54,456 nucleotides of DNA from NCBI RefSeq assembly GCF_900116405.1, contig NZ_FPAQ01000027.1, forward strand, positions 1 through 54,456. The letters are read 5' to 3'. The notes beneath the pieces were generated by a model. That model was not told the origin of the DNA. It searched no databases and saw only the letters and a list, made by a program, of their open reading frames with translations. Positions 1 through 8,128 of this stretch are shown here, one piece after another. The position numbers and the translations under genes were made by a program. Position 1 is the stretch's first letter. Every line of letters begins with the position of its first letter. The stretch comes from Halomonas saccharevitans (GTDB lineage Bacteria; Pseudomonadota; Gammaproteobacteria; Pseudomonadales; Halomonadaceae).

Positions 1-136
1 CCCTTCAAGATGAGACATCCCCGAGGCCTTGAGCCTCCTGAAGGGCCCAGCGAGACCAGCTGGTTGATAGGCCGGGTGTGGAAGCGCTGCAAGGCGTTGA
101 GCTAACCGGTACTAATGGCCCGTGAGGCTTGACCAT
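1..136 (+). rRNA. rrl: 23S ribosomal RNA, 3' end (partial)
   Basis: The window opens inside a 23S rRNA gene. The conserved 3' segment is recognisable: the stretch ending GGTACTAATGGCCCGTGAGG and then CTTGACC, which corresponds to the universal end of bacterial 23S rRNA (GAGGCTTAACC in E. coli). The exact 3' end is set by pairing with the missing 5' end, so the boundary near 136 is approximate. A spacer of about 80 bases separates it from the 5S gene, as usual in a gammaproteobacterial rrn operon. Confidence 0.95.
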
Positions 137-218
137 ATAACACCCAAGCGGTCTGCCGATGGCAACCGACACGACGGATACGCGAGACGCATCTCGTCAG
201 CATGATTCACCGTTTTTC

Positions 219-335
219 GCCTGACGACCATAGCGTACGGGAACCACCTGATCCCTTGCCGAACTCAGCAGTGAAACCGATCAGCGCCGATGGTAGTGTG
301 GGGACTCCCCATGCGAGAGTAGGTCATCGTCAGGC
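219..335 (+). rRNA. rrf: 5S ribosomal RNA
   Basis: This is a complete 5S rRNA of about 117 nt. The 5' end GCCTGACGACC pairs with the 3' end GGTCATCGTCAGGC to form the terminal helix. The internal signature CCTGATCCCTTGCCGAACTC and the downstream AGTGAAAC are classic 5S landmarks. It follows the 23S gene in the same orientation and is followed directly by a rho-independent terminator. The ends are uncertain by one or two bases. Confidence 0.95.
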
Positions 336-344
336 ACCTATTCA

Positions 345-373
345 GAAACCCCGACTCTTGTGGTCGGGGTTTC
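345..373 (+). terminator. rrn operon terminator T1
   Basis: The inverted repeat GAAACCCCGAC / GTCGGGGTTTC with a short loop sits ten bases after the 5S rRNA and ends in a T-containing arm. This is the expected position for the first rrn terminator. Confidence 0.85.
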
Positions 374-388
374 GTCGTTTCTGGGCCT

Positions 389-438
389 CCCCCGGAGAGT
401 AGCGGAGCGCCGCCCGGATCATCGTCAGGCACCTATTC
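389..438 (+). pseudogene. Degenerate duplicate of the 5S rRNA 3' tail
   Basis: Bases 421-438 repeat exactly the last bases of the 5S gene plus its 3' flank (326-343; ATCGTCAGGCACCTATTC). Just upstream, CCGGAGAGTAG at 392-402 resembles the 5S segment ATGCGAGAGTAGG at 311-323. The rest of a 5S gene is absent. I read this as the remnant of a second 5S copy, or of a 5S tail-plus-terminator duplication, now separated from the intact copy by terminator T1. Whether any RNA from it is stable cannot be judged. Confidence 0.6.
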
Positions 439-442
439 CGAG

Positions 443-476
443 AAAACCCCGAGCTCATAAGAGCTCGGGGTTTTTT
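443..476 (+). terminator. rrn operon terminator T2
   Basis: A strong hairpin AAAACCCCGAGCTC / GAGCTCGGGGTTTT is followed by a T run. It lies directly after the duplicated 5S tail, giving the rrn operon two consecutive terminators, each preceded by the same 18-bp sequence. Confidence 0.9.
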
Positions 477-597
477 CATGTGGGCGCACGGTGGTTGGCC
501 GGACAACAGGGCAATCCCGCCCCTGCCAGTTACGCTGCGTCGTTCCATCAAGCCGCCGTCCCAGAGGCCCCTCTCTGGATGCGCCCCTTCCTAACCA

Positions 598-636
598 AAC
601 GCCCCCGCCTCCTTCGAGGCGGGGGCGTTTTCGTTA
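598..636. terminator. Bidirectional terminator between rrn and hisC
   Basis: The inverted repeat AACGCCCCCGCCTC / GAGGCGGGGGCGTT has a four-base loop and T-rich flanks on both strands. It lies between the rrn operon (plus) and the 3' end of hisC (minus) and can serve both. Confidence 0.85.
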
Positions 637-671
637 AGGGAGAAGGTCCATCCAGGCAGGCGCGTGCTGCG

Positions 672-1727
672 CTAGCGGCACAGACTCTCCAGGGCCTCGA
701 TGAGGCTATCCATCTCGTCATCGGTGCCGATGGAGATGCGCAGGTGGTCGCGCAGCGCGTCGGTGTTGAAGTGGCGCACCAGCACGCCGCGTTCGCGCAG
801 GCCCACGAAGAGCTGGGCGGCGTCGAGCTCGGAGTGGCTGACCAGCAGGAAGTTGGTCTGCGAGGGCAGTACCTGAAAGCCCAGGGTCTCGAGACGCACC
901 CGGGTCCGCTCGCGGGTGGTGATCACCGCTTCGCGGCAGGCATCGAAATGCTCGTGATCGCCAAGCGAGGCGATGCCCAGCGCACTGGCCAGGCTATCGA
1001 CGGGATAGGAGTTGAAGGAGTCCTTGACCCGCTCCAGGCCCTCGATCAGCTCCCGCGAGCCCACGGCATAGCCCAGGCGCAGGCCGGCGAGGCTGCGCGA
1101 CTTGGAGAAGGTACCGGTGACCAGCAGGTTGGGAAAGCGCTCGATCAGCGGCGCCGCGCTCTCGCCGCCGAAATCCACGTAGGCCTCGTCGACCAGCACT
1201 ACCGAGTCGGTGATCCGCTCGAGCAGCCCGGCCACGGCCTCTCGCCCGTGGCCATGGCCGGTGGGGGCGTTGGGGTTGGCGAAGATCACGCCGCCGGCAT
1301 CTGCGGGGAAGGCATCGAGGTCGACGCGCCACTGGTCGTCCAGCGGGTGGGTGCGGCGCTCGACGCCGTAGAGCCGGCAGTAGACCGGATAGAAGCTGTA
1401 GGAGATGCTCGGCATCGACAGCGGCCGCGGCTGGCGGAAGAAGGCCTGGAAGGACAGGGCCAGCACCTCGTCGGAGCCGTTGCCGACGAAGACCTGGGCG
1501 GTATCCACCCCGAGCTCTTCGGCCAGTGCCTCGCGCAAGGCGAAGGAGGTCGGGTCCGGATAGCGCCGCAGGTGGTCGGCGGAAAAGTCGCGCAGGGCGG
1601 CCTCGACGGCGGGGGCCGGCGGATAGGGGTTCTCGTTGGTGTTCAGCTTGATCAGCCTCTCGCGGGGCTGCTCTCCCGGCACATAGGGAGTCAGCTCGCG
1701 AACCTCAGGGCTCCAGAACTTGCTCAT
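672..1727 (-). CDS. hisC: Histidinol-phosphate aminotransferase HisC
   Basis: A PLP-dependent fold-type I aminotransferase of 351 residues, the usual length for HisC. It converts imidazole-acetol phosphate and glutamate to histidinol phosphate and 2-oxoglutarate in histidine biosynthesis, in the cytoplasm. Visible family marks are the N-terminal LNTNENPYPP, the NPNAPTG segment near residue 150, DEAYVDF near 177, and the PLP-lysine motif FSKSRSLAGLRLG near 209. It stands alone, away from the hisBHAF operon at 8.9-11.8 kb, and diverges from the AEC carrier gene. A bidirectional terminator lies downstream. Some HisC homologues act on aromatic amino acids instead; the substrate call rests on overall family resemblance. 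Confidence 0.93.
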   Translation of the reverse strand: MSKFWSPEVRELTPYVPGEQPRERLIKLNTNENPYPPAPAVEAALRDFSADHLRRYPDPTSFALREALAEELGVDTAQVFVGNGSDEVLALSFQAFFRQPRPLSMPSISYSFYPVYCRLYGVERRTHPLDDQWRVDLDAFPADAGGVIFANPNAPTGHGHGREAVAGLLERITDSVVLVDEAYVDFGGESAAPLIERFPNLLVTGTFSKSRSLAGLRLGYAVGSRELIEGLERVKDSFNSYPVDSLASALGIASLGDHEHFDACREAVITTRERTRVRLETLGFQVLPSQTNFLLVSHSELDAAQLFVGLRERGVLVRHFNTDALRDHLRISIGTDDEMDSLIEALESLCR

Positions 1728-1849
1728 GATTACTCGCTCGAGGGAAGGGGGGTGAACTCATGGTGACCCGAGCGTCCCGCCCGCGCAAGCCGTGCCCATG
1801 CTAGTCTCGAGGCGCTCATTCTCTCCTTTACTGTCGACGGATCCCTGCA

Positions 1850-2743
1850 ATGACCGCCCAGATCATCGCCACCCTGCTGCCCGTTTTCCTGATCGCGGGA
1901 TGCGGCGCGGTCTACGGTCGCTTGCGAACGCCGGATATCCGCGGGCTGAACACCCTCAACATGGAGCTCTTCGTGCCCATGCTGGTGTTCGCCGTGCTGG
2001 CCGACCGCCAGGCACCGCTGGCGGACTATGCCAGGCTGGCCCTGGCGGCGGCCGTGGTGGTGCTGGGCTCGGGGCTGGTGCTCTGGCCGGTGGCGAAGTG
2101 GCTGAAGCTCGAGGTGAAGACCTTCCTGCCGCCGATGATGTTCAACAACTCCGGCAACATGGGCATCCCGCTGCTGGTGCTGGCCTTCGGCGAGCAGGCC
2201 CTGCCGGCGGCGGTGGTGCTGTTCATCGTCGAGATGCTGCTGCACTTCTCGGTGGGGCTCTACATGCTCAGCCCGCACACGCCGCTGTGGCGGCTGCTGC
2301 GCATGCCCATCGTGCTGGCGAGCCTGGCGGGCCTCGCCGTCAACCTGGGCGGGGTGCCGCTGCCGGGCTGGGGGCTGGAGGCGATGCACATGCTGGGGGG
2401 CGTCTCCATCCCGCTGATGCTCTTCGCCCTGGGCGTGCGCATGCTGGACATCGATTTCGGCGACTGGCGGACGGGCCTGCTCGGCGCGCTGCTCTGTCCG
2501 CTCTCGGGGCTGGTGCTCGCCGCGCCGCTGATCATCTGGCTCGAACTGTCGGGGCTTCAGGCGGCGGCCCTGTGGGTATTCGCGGCCCTGCCGCCGGCCG
2601 TGTTGAACTACCTCGTGGCCGAACAGTATCGTCAGGAACCCCACAAGGTGGCCTCCCTGGTGCTGATCGGCAACCTGGGCAGCCTGGTGGTCATGCCACT
2701 GGTGCTGATACTGGTCTTTACTCGGGTCTACCCGCCGGGTTGA
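1850..2743 (+). CDS. AEC-family (auxin efflux carrier type) transporter
   Basis: An integral inner-membrane protein of 297 residues with about ten hydrophobic segments spread over the whole length. The segment FNNSGNMGIPLLVLAFG around residue 100 is the hallmark N-S/G-N-G-x-P motif of the AEC family, which transports small carboxylates, amino acids or other metabolites. The matching C-terminal half contains LPPAVLNYLVAEQY, as in other members. The substrate is unknown. No strong Shine-Dalgarno sequence precedes the chosen ATG, but the hydrophobic N terminus starts there and no alternative start fits better. It diverges from hisC across about 120 bp. Confidence 0.88.
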   Translation: MTAQIIATLLPVFLIAGCGAVYGRLRTPDIRGLNTLNMELFVPMLVFAVLADRQAPLADYARLALAAAVVVLGSGLVLWPVAKWLKLEVKTFLPPMMFNNSGNMGIPLLVLAFGEQALPAAVVLFIVEMLLHFSVGLYMLSPHTPLWRLLRMPIVLASLAGLAVNLGGVPLPGWGLEAMHMLGGVSIPLMLFALGVRMLDIDFGDWRTGLLGALLCPLSGLVLAAPLIIWLELSGLQAAALWVFAALPPAVLNYLVAEQYRQEPHKVASLVLIGNLGSLVVMPLVLILVFTRVYPPG

Positions 2744-2849
2744 GCAACGCGGTCCCGGGCGAGGCTGTCCGCTGGGCACGCTAGAGGTTATGCTGTGATT
2801 CAGGTTGCCGTGCCTCACGGCGTCATGCCCATTGGTTAGGAGGACATAA

Positions 2850-3296
2850 ATGCAAATCAGGACCTTGCTGGTCGGCTCTGCCCTGGCCGCGCTGTTGGCC
2901 GGCTGTGCCGCCGGCCCCACCGATCAGGCCGCCACCGAGATGGAAGCGACGACGGTGACCTACCAGGGCACCTTACCGTGCCGCAACTGCGAGGGCATCG
3001 ACCTCAACGTGACCCTGAACGGCGAGGAGCAGGGGATGGCCGCGGAGCGGACCTTCGACCTGGACGCCTCCTATCGGGCACACCCGCAGAACCCGCCGGA
3101 CGAGAACTATGCCGGCAACTGGGAGACGCTTCAGGGTACGGAGCAGGATCCCGCCGCCACCGTCTACGAGCTGGTGCCCGACGGCGAGGGGCAGACCTAC
3201 TACTTCCTGCGCGTCGATCCCCAGACGCTGGAGCTGATCGATCCCAACCTGCGCCGTTTCCAGAACAGCGAGATGTTGCAGCTCAAGCGTCTCTGA
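2850..3296 (+). CDS. NlpE-like outer-membrane lipoprotein
   Basis: A 148-residue lipoprotein with an N-terminal signal peptide and lipobox LLAGC; Cys19 would be lipidated. The mature part carries LPCRNCEGIDLNVTL (C44-x2-C47), which matches the N-terminal domain of NlpE, the copper/envelope-stress lipoprotein that can trigger the Cpx response in enterics. The C-terminal domain of E. coli NlpE is missing, so this is the single-domain form. The start is preceded by TAGGAGGACATAA, a strong ribosome-binding site. A hairpin follows the gene. Copper binding or a Cpx link is inferred from the family only. Confidence 0.82.
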   Translation: MQIRTLLVGSALAALLAGCAAGPTDQAATEMEATTVTYQGTLPCRNCEGIDLNVTLNGEEQGMAAERTFDLDASYRAHPQNPPDENYAGNWETLQGTEQDPAATVYELVPDGEGQTYYFLRVDPQTLELIDPNLRRFQNSEMLQLKRL

Positions 3297-3316
3297 TCCT
3301 GTGAACGAGCAGTACC

Positions 3317-3338
3317 GGGGCGGCCTCAGGGCCGCCCC
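3317..3338. terminator. GC-rich hairpin after the NlpE-like gene
   Basis: The perfect inverted repeat GGGGCGGCC / GGCCGCCCC lies 20 bases after the lipoprotein stop codon. No T run follows, so it may be a weak terminator or an mRNA 3'-end stabiliser. Confidence 0.5.
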
Positions 3339-3460
3339 GTGTCGTTGCGGGCTCGCTAATCGCGCGGGGCTCCGCAGCCGACGGCCCCTGGCTGCTAGAA
3401 TGGCGCGATTGATATCCGAGCCGTCATCGACAGCCCCGTCAGCGAGCGAGAGAGTGCCCC

Positions 3461-4849
3461 ATGGCCAAAGTGAAGAGCGCCTTCGTCTGCACCGAGTGCG
3501 GTGCCGAATACCGCAAGTGGCAGGGGCAGTGCACCAGCTGTCAGGAGTGGAACACCCTGAGTGAGGTGCGCCTGGCGCCCGCGCGTCCCGGTGCCGGGGC
3601 GGGCGGCGGGGCAAGCGGCGGCCCCGGGCGCGGCGGCTACGCCGGCAGCCTCTCCCGCGAGGTGGTCGACCTGGGCAGCGTCGATCTGAGCGAGGTGCCG
3701 AGGCTCTCCTCGACCTTCGAGGAGTTCGACCGGGTGCTGGGCGGCGGGCTGGTGCCCGGTTCCGCGGTGCTGCTCGGCGGCCACCCCGGTGCGGGCAAGT
3801 CGACCCTGCTGCTGCAGACCGCCTGCAAGCTCGCTCAGGAGCGCTCCTCGATTTATGTCACCGGCGAGGAGTCGCTCTCCCAGGTGGCGATGCGCGCTCA
3901 TCGTTTGCAGCTGCCCACCCAGGGGCTGAAGATGCTCGCCGAGACCAGCGTCGAGACCATCCTCGGGGTGGCCGAGCGCGAGCGCCCCGAGGTGTTGATC
4001 ATCGACTCCATCCAGACCATGCACCTGGAGGACATCGCCTCGGCGCCGGGAGGCGTGGCTCAGGTGCGCGAATCCGCCGCCGCGCTGACCCGCTTCGCCA
4101 AGCAGTCCAATACCGTGCTGCTGCTGGTCGGCCATGTGACCAAGGACGGCAGCCTGGCCGGGCCCAAGGTGCTCGAGCACATGATCGACGCCTCGCTGCT
4201 GCTCGAGGGCGGCGCCGACTCGCGCTTTCGTACCCTGCGCGGGCAGAAGAATCGCTTCGGCGCGGTCAACGAACTGGGCGTGTTCGCCATGCTCGAGCAC
4301 GGCATGAAGGAGGTGAAGAACCCCAGCGCCATCTTCCTCTCGCGCAGCGAGGAGCAGGCATCGGGCAGCCTGGTGATGGTGGTCTGGGAGGGCACCCGGC
4401 CGATTCTCGTCGAGGTGCAGGCGCTGCTCGACGAGTCGGCGCTGGGCAACCCGCGCCGCGTCGCCGTGGGGCTCGACCAGAATCGTCTGGCCATGCTGCT
4501 GGCGGTGCTGCACCGCCACGGCGGGCTCTTCACCGGCGATCAGGACGTCTTCCTCAACGTGGTCGGCGGGGTCAAGGTGCTGGAGACCAGCGCCGACCTG
4601 GCGGTACTGGTCGCGGTGGTCTCCAGCCTGCAGAACCGGCCGCTACCGCGCGAGCTGGTGGTGTTCGGCGAGGTGGGGCTGTCCGGGGAGATCCGCCCGG
4701 TGCCCAACGGCCAGGAGCGCATCGTCGAGGCGTCCAAGCACGGCTTCACCCGCGCTATCGTGCCCCGGGCCAACGCTCCCAAGCGCAGCCCCGAGGGCAT
4801 GGAGGTGGTCGCCGTGGACAAGCTCGCCGAGGCCCTCGACGCCCTCTAG
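3461..4849 (+). CDS. radA: DNA repair protein RadA
   Basis: A 462-residue RecA-like branch-migration ATPase that processes recombination intermediates with RecA. The N-terminal zinc finger is C10-x2-C13 with C24-x2-C27. The Walker A motif GHPGAGKST is near residue 108, and the RadA-specific KNRFG motif is near 262. The C-terminal third is the inactive Lon-protease-like domain (GEVGLSGEIRPV). Length and domain order are standard. A glycine-rich linker at residues 44-60 joins the zinc finger to the ATPase core. The gene is followed by selD after about 50 bp. Confidence 0.96.
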   Translation: MAKVKSAFVCTECGAEYRKWQGQCTSCQEWNTLSEVRLAPARPGAGAGGGASGGPGRGGYAGSLSREVVDLGSVDLSEVPRLSSTFEEFDRVLGGGLVPGSAVLLGGHPGAGKSTLLLQTACKLAQERSSIYVTGEESLSQVAMRAHRLQLPTQGLKMLAETSVETILGVAERERPEVLIIDSIQTMHLEDIASAPGGVAQVRESAAALTRFAKQSNTVLLLVGHVTKDGSLAGPKVLEHMIDASLLLEGGADSRFRTLRGQKNRFGAVNELGVFAMLEHGMKEVKNPSAIFLSRSEEQASGSLVMVVWEGTRPILVEVQALLDESALGNPRRVAVGLDQNRLAMLLAVLHRHGGLFTGDQDVFLNVVGGVKVLETSADLAVLVAVVSSLQNRPLPRELVVFGEVGLSGEIRPVPNGQERIVEASKHGFTRAIVPRANAPKRSPEGMEVVAVDKLAEALDAL

Positions 4850-4900
4850 ACCCGACAGACTTGAGGTAGAATGCGATTAACGAATGCCAAGGAGAACGAG

Positions 4901-5938
4901 ATGAGCGCCATCCGCCTGACCCAGTACAGCCACGGCGCGGGCTGTGGCTGCAAGATCGCCCCCGACGTGCTCGACGGGATCCTCGCCAAGGCCGGGCCCG
5001 GCGCCAGCCATTCGCGGCTGATCGTCGGCAACCAGGGTCGTGAGGACGCCGCCGTCTACGACCTGGGCGACGGACGCGGCATGATCGCCACCACCGACTT
5101 CTTCATGCCTATCGTCGATGACCCCTTCGACTTCGGCCGCATCGCCGCCACCAATGCCATCAGCGACGTCTACGCCATGGGCGGCACGCCGGTGATGGCG
5201 CTGGGCATCCTCGGCTGGCCGCTGGACAAGCTCGGCGCGGACGTCGCCGGCGATGTCGTGGGCGGGGCCCAGGCGGTGTGTCGCGAGCTGGGACTGGCGC
5301 TCGCCGGCGGGCACTCCATCGAGTCTCCCGAGCCGATCTTCGGCCTGTCGGTCAATGGCCTGGTCGACCTCGAGCATCTCAAGCTCAACAAGGGTGCGAA
5401 GCCCGGTGACCTGCTGTTCTTGACCAAGCCGCTGGGGGTGGGGCTGCTCACCACCGCCGAGAAGCAGGGGCTGCTGAAGGCCGGCCACCAGGAGCTGGCA
5501 CGCTCGACCATGCTCAAGTCCAACGCTATCGGCACGGCGCTGGCGAAGGTCAAGGGCGTGCACGCCATGACCGACGTCACCGGTTTCGGCCTGGCCGGCC
5601 ACCTCGCCGAGATATGCACGGCCAGCGGCGTCGCCGCACGTGTCGACTTCCGGCGCCTGCCGCGACTCGCCGAGGCCGAGGCCTACCGCCGCCAGGGCGC
5701 GATGCCCGGCGGCACCCGGCGCAACCGCGAGGCGCTGGGTGCGAGCCTGCCCGGCATGGACGAGGCGCACTGGCAGTGGCTCTGCGACCCGCAGACTTCC
5801 GGCGGCCTGCTGCTCTCGGTGCACCCCTCCTGGGAGGACGACGTGCAGCGCATCGGGCGCGATCATGGCATCGAGCTCACGCCCTTCGGCGAAGTGGTCA
5901 AGGCCAGCGGGCCGGCGCTGATCGAGGTGCGCGGATGA
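4901..5938 (+). CDS. selD: Selenide, water dikinase SelD
   Basis: A 345-residue enzyme that makes selenophosphate from selenide and ATP, the selenium donor for selenouridine in tRNA and for selenocysteine. The N terminus reads HGAGCGCK, with Cys15 in the position of the catalytic Cys17 of E. coli and Lys18 matching Lys20. The codons are TGT and TGC, so this is the cysteine form, not the selenocysteine form. I chose the ATG at 4901 because AAGGAGAACGAG precedes it and the protein then aligns with the E. coli start; an in-frame ATG at 4871 has no comparable site. The stop codon overlaps the mnmH start (ATGA). Confidence 0.95.
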   Translation: MSAIRLTQYSHGAGCGCKIAPDVLDGILAKAGPGASHSRLIVGNQGREDAAVYDLGDGRGMIATTDFFMPIVDDPFDFGRIAATNAISDVYAMGGTPVMALGILGWPLDKLGADVAGDVVGGAQAVCRELGLALAGGHSIESPEPIFGLSVNGLVDLEHLKLNKGAKPGDLLFLTKPLGVGLLTTAEKQGLLKAGHQELARSTMLKSNAIGTALAKVKGVHAMTDVTGFGLAGHLAEICTASGVAARVDFRRLPRLAEAEAYRRQGAMPGGTRRNREALGASLPGMDEAHWQWLCDPQTSGGLLLSVHPSWEDDVQRIGRDHGIELTPFGEVVKASGPALIEVRG

Positions 5939-7056
5939 GTCTGCCGCTGGTCGAACCGGACCTCGAACTCTTGCGTGAAGGGCGCGTGCTGATCGACGTG
6001 CGCGCGCCCGTGGAGTTCGCCCAGGGCGCGCTGCCCGGCGCCGTCAACCTGCCGCTGATGGACGACGAGGAGCGCCACCTCGTCGGCATCGAGTACAAGG
6101 AGCGCGGCCAGGACGCGGCCATCGCCCTGGGCGAGCGGCTGGTGCGCGGCGGCCTCAAGGCCTCAAGGGTCGCCGCCTGGCGGCGGCTCGTCGAGGCCCA
6201 CCCCGACGCCATCATCTACTGCTTCCGCGGCGGGTTGCGCTCGCGCACCGCCCAGCAGTGGCTGGTTGACGCCGGCATCACGCGTCCGCGCATCCGTGGG
6301 GGCTGGAAGGCGATGCGCCAGGCGCTCTGCGCGCGCATCGACGGCGCCGCCGAGCAGCCGCAGCTGGTGGTGGGCGGGCTGACCGGCTGCGCCAAGACAT
6401 CGCTGATCCTGGCGCTGGAGGAGGGCCTCGACCTCGAGGGCTGTGCCCGCCACAAGGGCTCTGCCTTCGGCCGCCATCCACTGCCGGCGCCGAGCCAGAT
6501 CGACTTCGAGCACGCCATGGGGCTGCGCCTGCTGGACCTGCCCGGGCCGCTGGTGCTGGAGGATGAGTCGCGGCGCATCGGCACCGCCAATATCCCGCTG
6601 ACCTTCTGGGAGGGCATGGTCCAGGCGCCGCGCATTCGCATCGAGATGCCGCTGGACTGGCGCCTGGAGCAGATCCGCAAGGACTACATCGACGATCTCT
6701 GGGAGGTCCATCGCCGGCAGTTCGGCGACTGGCTGGGCTGGGCGCTGATGCGCAAGCAGCTCGCCGCGGCCCTCGGGCGCCTGAGAAAGCGCCTGGGCCA
6801 GGCGCGCCTGGCGCGCCTGCAGCGCCTCCAGGCGCTGGCCTTCCGCGAGCACGAGCGCGGCAACACCAGCGCCCACGAGGCCTGGCTGGCGCCGCTGCTC
6901 ACCGAATACTACGATCCGCTCTACCGCCACCAGCTGGAGAAGCACCCCGAGCGCCACTTCCTCCACGTGGGCGACTGGGAGAGCTGCCTGGAGGTCGCCC
7001 GCGAGTGGTCGGCCCAAGCCAGGAAACAAGGCCGGCCCGTGCCGCAGCCGGCCTGA
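5935..7056 (+). CDS. mnmH: tRNA 2-selenouridine synthase MnmH (SelU)
   Basis: A 373-residue two-domain enzyme that replaces sulfur with selenium in the wobble 2-thiouridine of tRNA(Lys), tRNA(Glu) and tRNA(Gln). The N-terminal rhodanese domain has the catalytic cysteine in IIYCFRGGLRS near residue 95. The C-terminal domain carries a P-loop-like GGLTGCAKTSL near 147. The start overlaps the selD stop in an ATGA, so the two are translationally coupled; this fits SelD supplying selenophosphate to MnmH. The coding frame stays open upstream inside selD, but the MSLPLV start matches the family. A hairpin spans the stop codon. Confidence 0.94.
   Translation: MSLPLVEPDLELLREGRVLIDVRAPVEFAQGALPGAVNLPLMDDEERHLVGIEYKERGQDAAIALGERLVRGGLKASRVAAWRRLVEAHPDAIIYCFRGGLRSRTAQQWLVDAGITRPRIRGGWKAMRQALCARIDGAAEQPQLVVGGLTGCAKTSLILALEEGLDLEGCARHKGSAFGRHPLPAPSQIDFEHAMGLRLLDLPGPLVLEDESRRIGTANIPLTFWEGMVQAPRIRIEMPLDWRLEQIRKDYIDDLWEVHRRQFGDWLGWALMRKQLAAALGRLRKRLGQARLARLQRLQALAFREHERGNTSAHEAWLAPLLTEYYDPLYRHQLEKHPERHFLHVGDWESCLEVAREWSAQARKQGRPVPQPA
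7029..7054. terminator. Hairpin overlapping the mnmH stop codon
   Basis: The perfect 8-bp arms AGGCCGGC / GCCGGCCT lie at the end of mnmH, three bases before the convergent neighbour ends. There is no T run. It is a possible transcript-end structure shared by two convergent genes. Confidence 0.4.
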
Positions 7057-7059
7057 GCC

Positions 7060-7755
7060 TCAGCGCGCGGCGTGTCGCAGCCACTGTGACAGCAGCCGGT
7101 CGAGCAAGGGGGCGAGCCGGTCGAAGCGCCTCGGGTCGTCGAGCATCGTGGCGCGGTCCTGGGCGTGTGGGCTCGCCTCGCTGCCCTCGGGCGGCGGCAG
7201 ATGATCGAGCAGGGCGGTGACGCTGGCCGCGGTCGCCTCCAGGTGGCAGAGCAGGGCCACCACTCGCCCGTCGTCCCAGGTGAAGCCCTGCAGTGGGCTT
7301 GCCGTGCTGCGGCCCAGCGCCAGGGCGTAGTCGGGCAGGGCGAACACCTCGCGGTGCCACATGAAGGCCTCGAAGTCCTCGGGCAGGTCTGCGGGGCTCA
7401 GCGGGGCGAGGCTCACCCGGTGCCAGCCGGTTTCGGCCACGGTGCCGCGAGCGACGATCGCTCCCAGCGCCTCGGCGATCCGCCTGGCACCGTAGCCGAT
7501 CCCCAGCAGCGGCTTGTTGCCGTCCAGCGCCTGTCGGATGAGCTTGCGCTCGGCCCTGAGCCAGGGGCGCGCGCCGTCATCGGCGCTGCCCTCGGGGCCA
7601 TCGAGCACGATCAGGGCATCGCCGTCGGCCAGCCGCGGCGGCAGCTCGCCCGCATCGAGGTGGAAGACGGTGAAGCTGTGCCCCATGCTGGCGAGCCAGT
7701 CGGCGATTCGGGCCGGTCCCTGGTGGGGGCTGTGCTGGAGAAGGTGAACATGCAT
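7060..7755 (-). CDS. Class I glutamine amidotransferase-like protein, nucleophile missing
   Basis: A 231-residue protein with the class I glutamine amidotransferase fold, like the free-standing GATases annotated near GuaA. The nucleophile elbow, normally G-x-C-x-G, reads LLGIGYGARR near residue 86: glycine replaces the catalytic cysteine (codons ATC GGC TAC GGT). The usual histidine-glutamate pair appears as CHLEAT instead of the common FHPE. The fold is kept (MWHREVFALP, WHRVSLAPL), but glutamine hydrolysis by the normal mechanism looks impossible. It may be a binding or regulatory protein, or may act on other substrates. It converges on mnmH with a 3-bp gap and diverges from the alkyltransferase-like gene. 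Confidence 0.75.
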   Translation of the reverse strand: MHVHLLQHSPHQGPARIADWLASMGHSFTVFHLDAGELPPRLADGDALIVLDGPEGSADDGARPWLRAERKLIRQALDGNKPLLGIGYGARRIAEALGAIVARGTVAETGWHRVSLAPLSPADLPEDFEAFMWHREVFALPDYALALGRSTASPLQGFTWDDGRVVALLCHLEATAASVTALLDHLPPPEGSEASPHAQDRATMLDDPRRFDRLAPLLDRLLSQWLRHAAR

Positions 7756-7808
7756 GCGAGCCTCGCCATATTAGCAATGCGCGGGTGACGGACGGAGCGC
7801 CAGGGTAC

Positions 7809-8102
7809 ATGAAGCCCGAGCTGAGAGAGCAGATTCTGACCATTCTGGCCGAGATTCCCGCGGGCCGGGTGACGACCTACGGGCGCATCGCCGCGATGAC
7901 CGAGGGTGCCACGCCGCGGCTGGTGGCCCGCGCCCTGCGCGACCTGCCCGCCGGCCACGGCCTGCCCTGGTTCCGGGTGATCACCGCGTCGCGCAAGCTA
8001 GCCGATCACGGCGGTGCCGACGAACAGCGCCGGCGCCTGGTGGCCGAGGGCGTGCTGTTCGATCCCCGCGGGCGGGTGTCGGTCGAGCGCCTCTGGCCCT
8101 GA
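7809..8102 (+). CDS. Alkyltransferase-like protein (ATL, MGMT family)
   Basis: A 97-residue protein equivalent to the DNA-binding domain of O6-methylguanine-DNA methyltransferase. The active-site motif PCHRV of the true enzymes is PWFRV here (residues 53-57), so the alkyl-accepting cysteine is a tryptophan, as in ATL proteins (PWHRV), which bind O6-alkylguanine and hand it to nucleotide-excision repair. The helix-turn-helix region (GRVTTYGRIAAM) and the preceding IPAG are conserved. I favour the ATG at 7809, with GGAG about 11 bases upstream; a GTG at 7785 is the alternative. The usual histidine after the tryptophan is phenylalanine. Confidence 0.87.
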   Translation: MKPELREQILTILAEIPAGRVTTYGRIAAMTEGATPRLVARALRDLPAGHGLPWFRVITASRKLADHGGADEQRRRLVAEGVLFDPRGRVSVERLWP

Positions 8103-8128
8103 GACAACCTAACCTCCAAGGAGACTCC

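Noticed and set aside
4940..4960. Possible selenocysteine codon in selD
   Set aside because: The codons at the active site are TGT and TGC; no TGA is read through.
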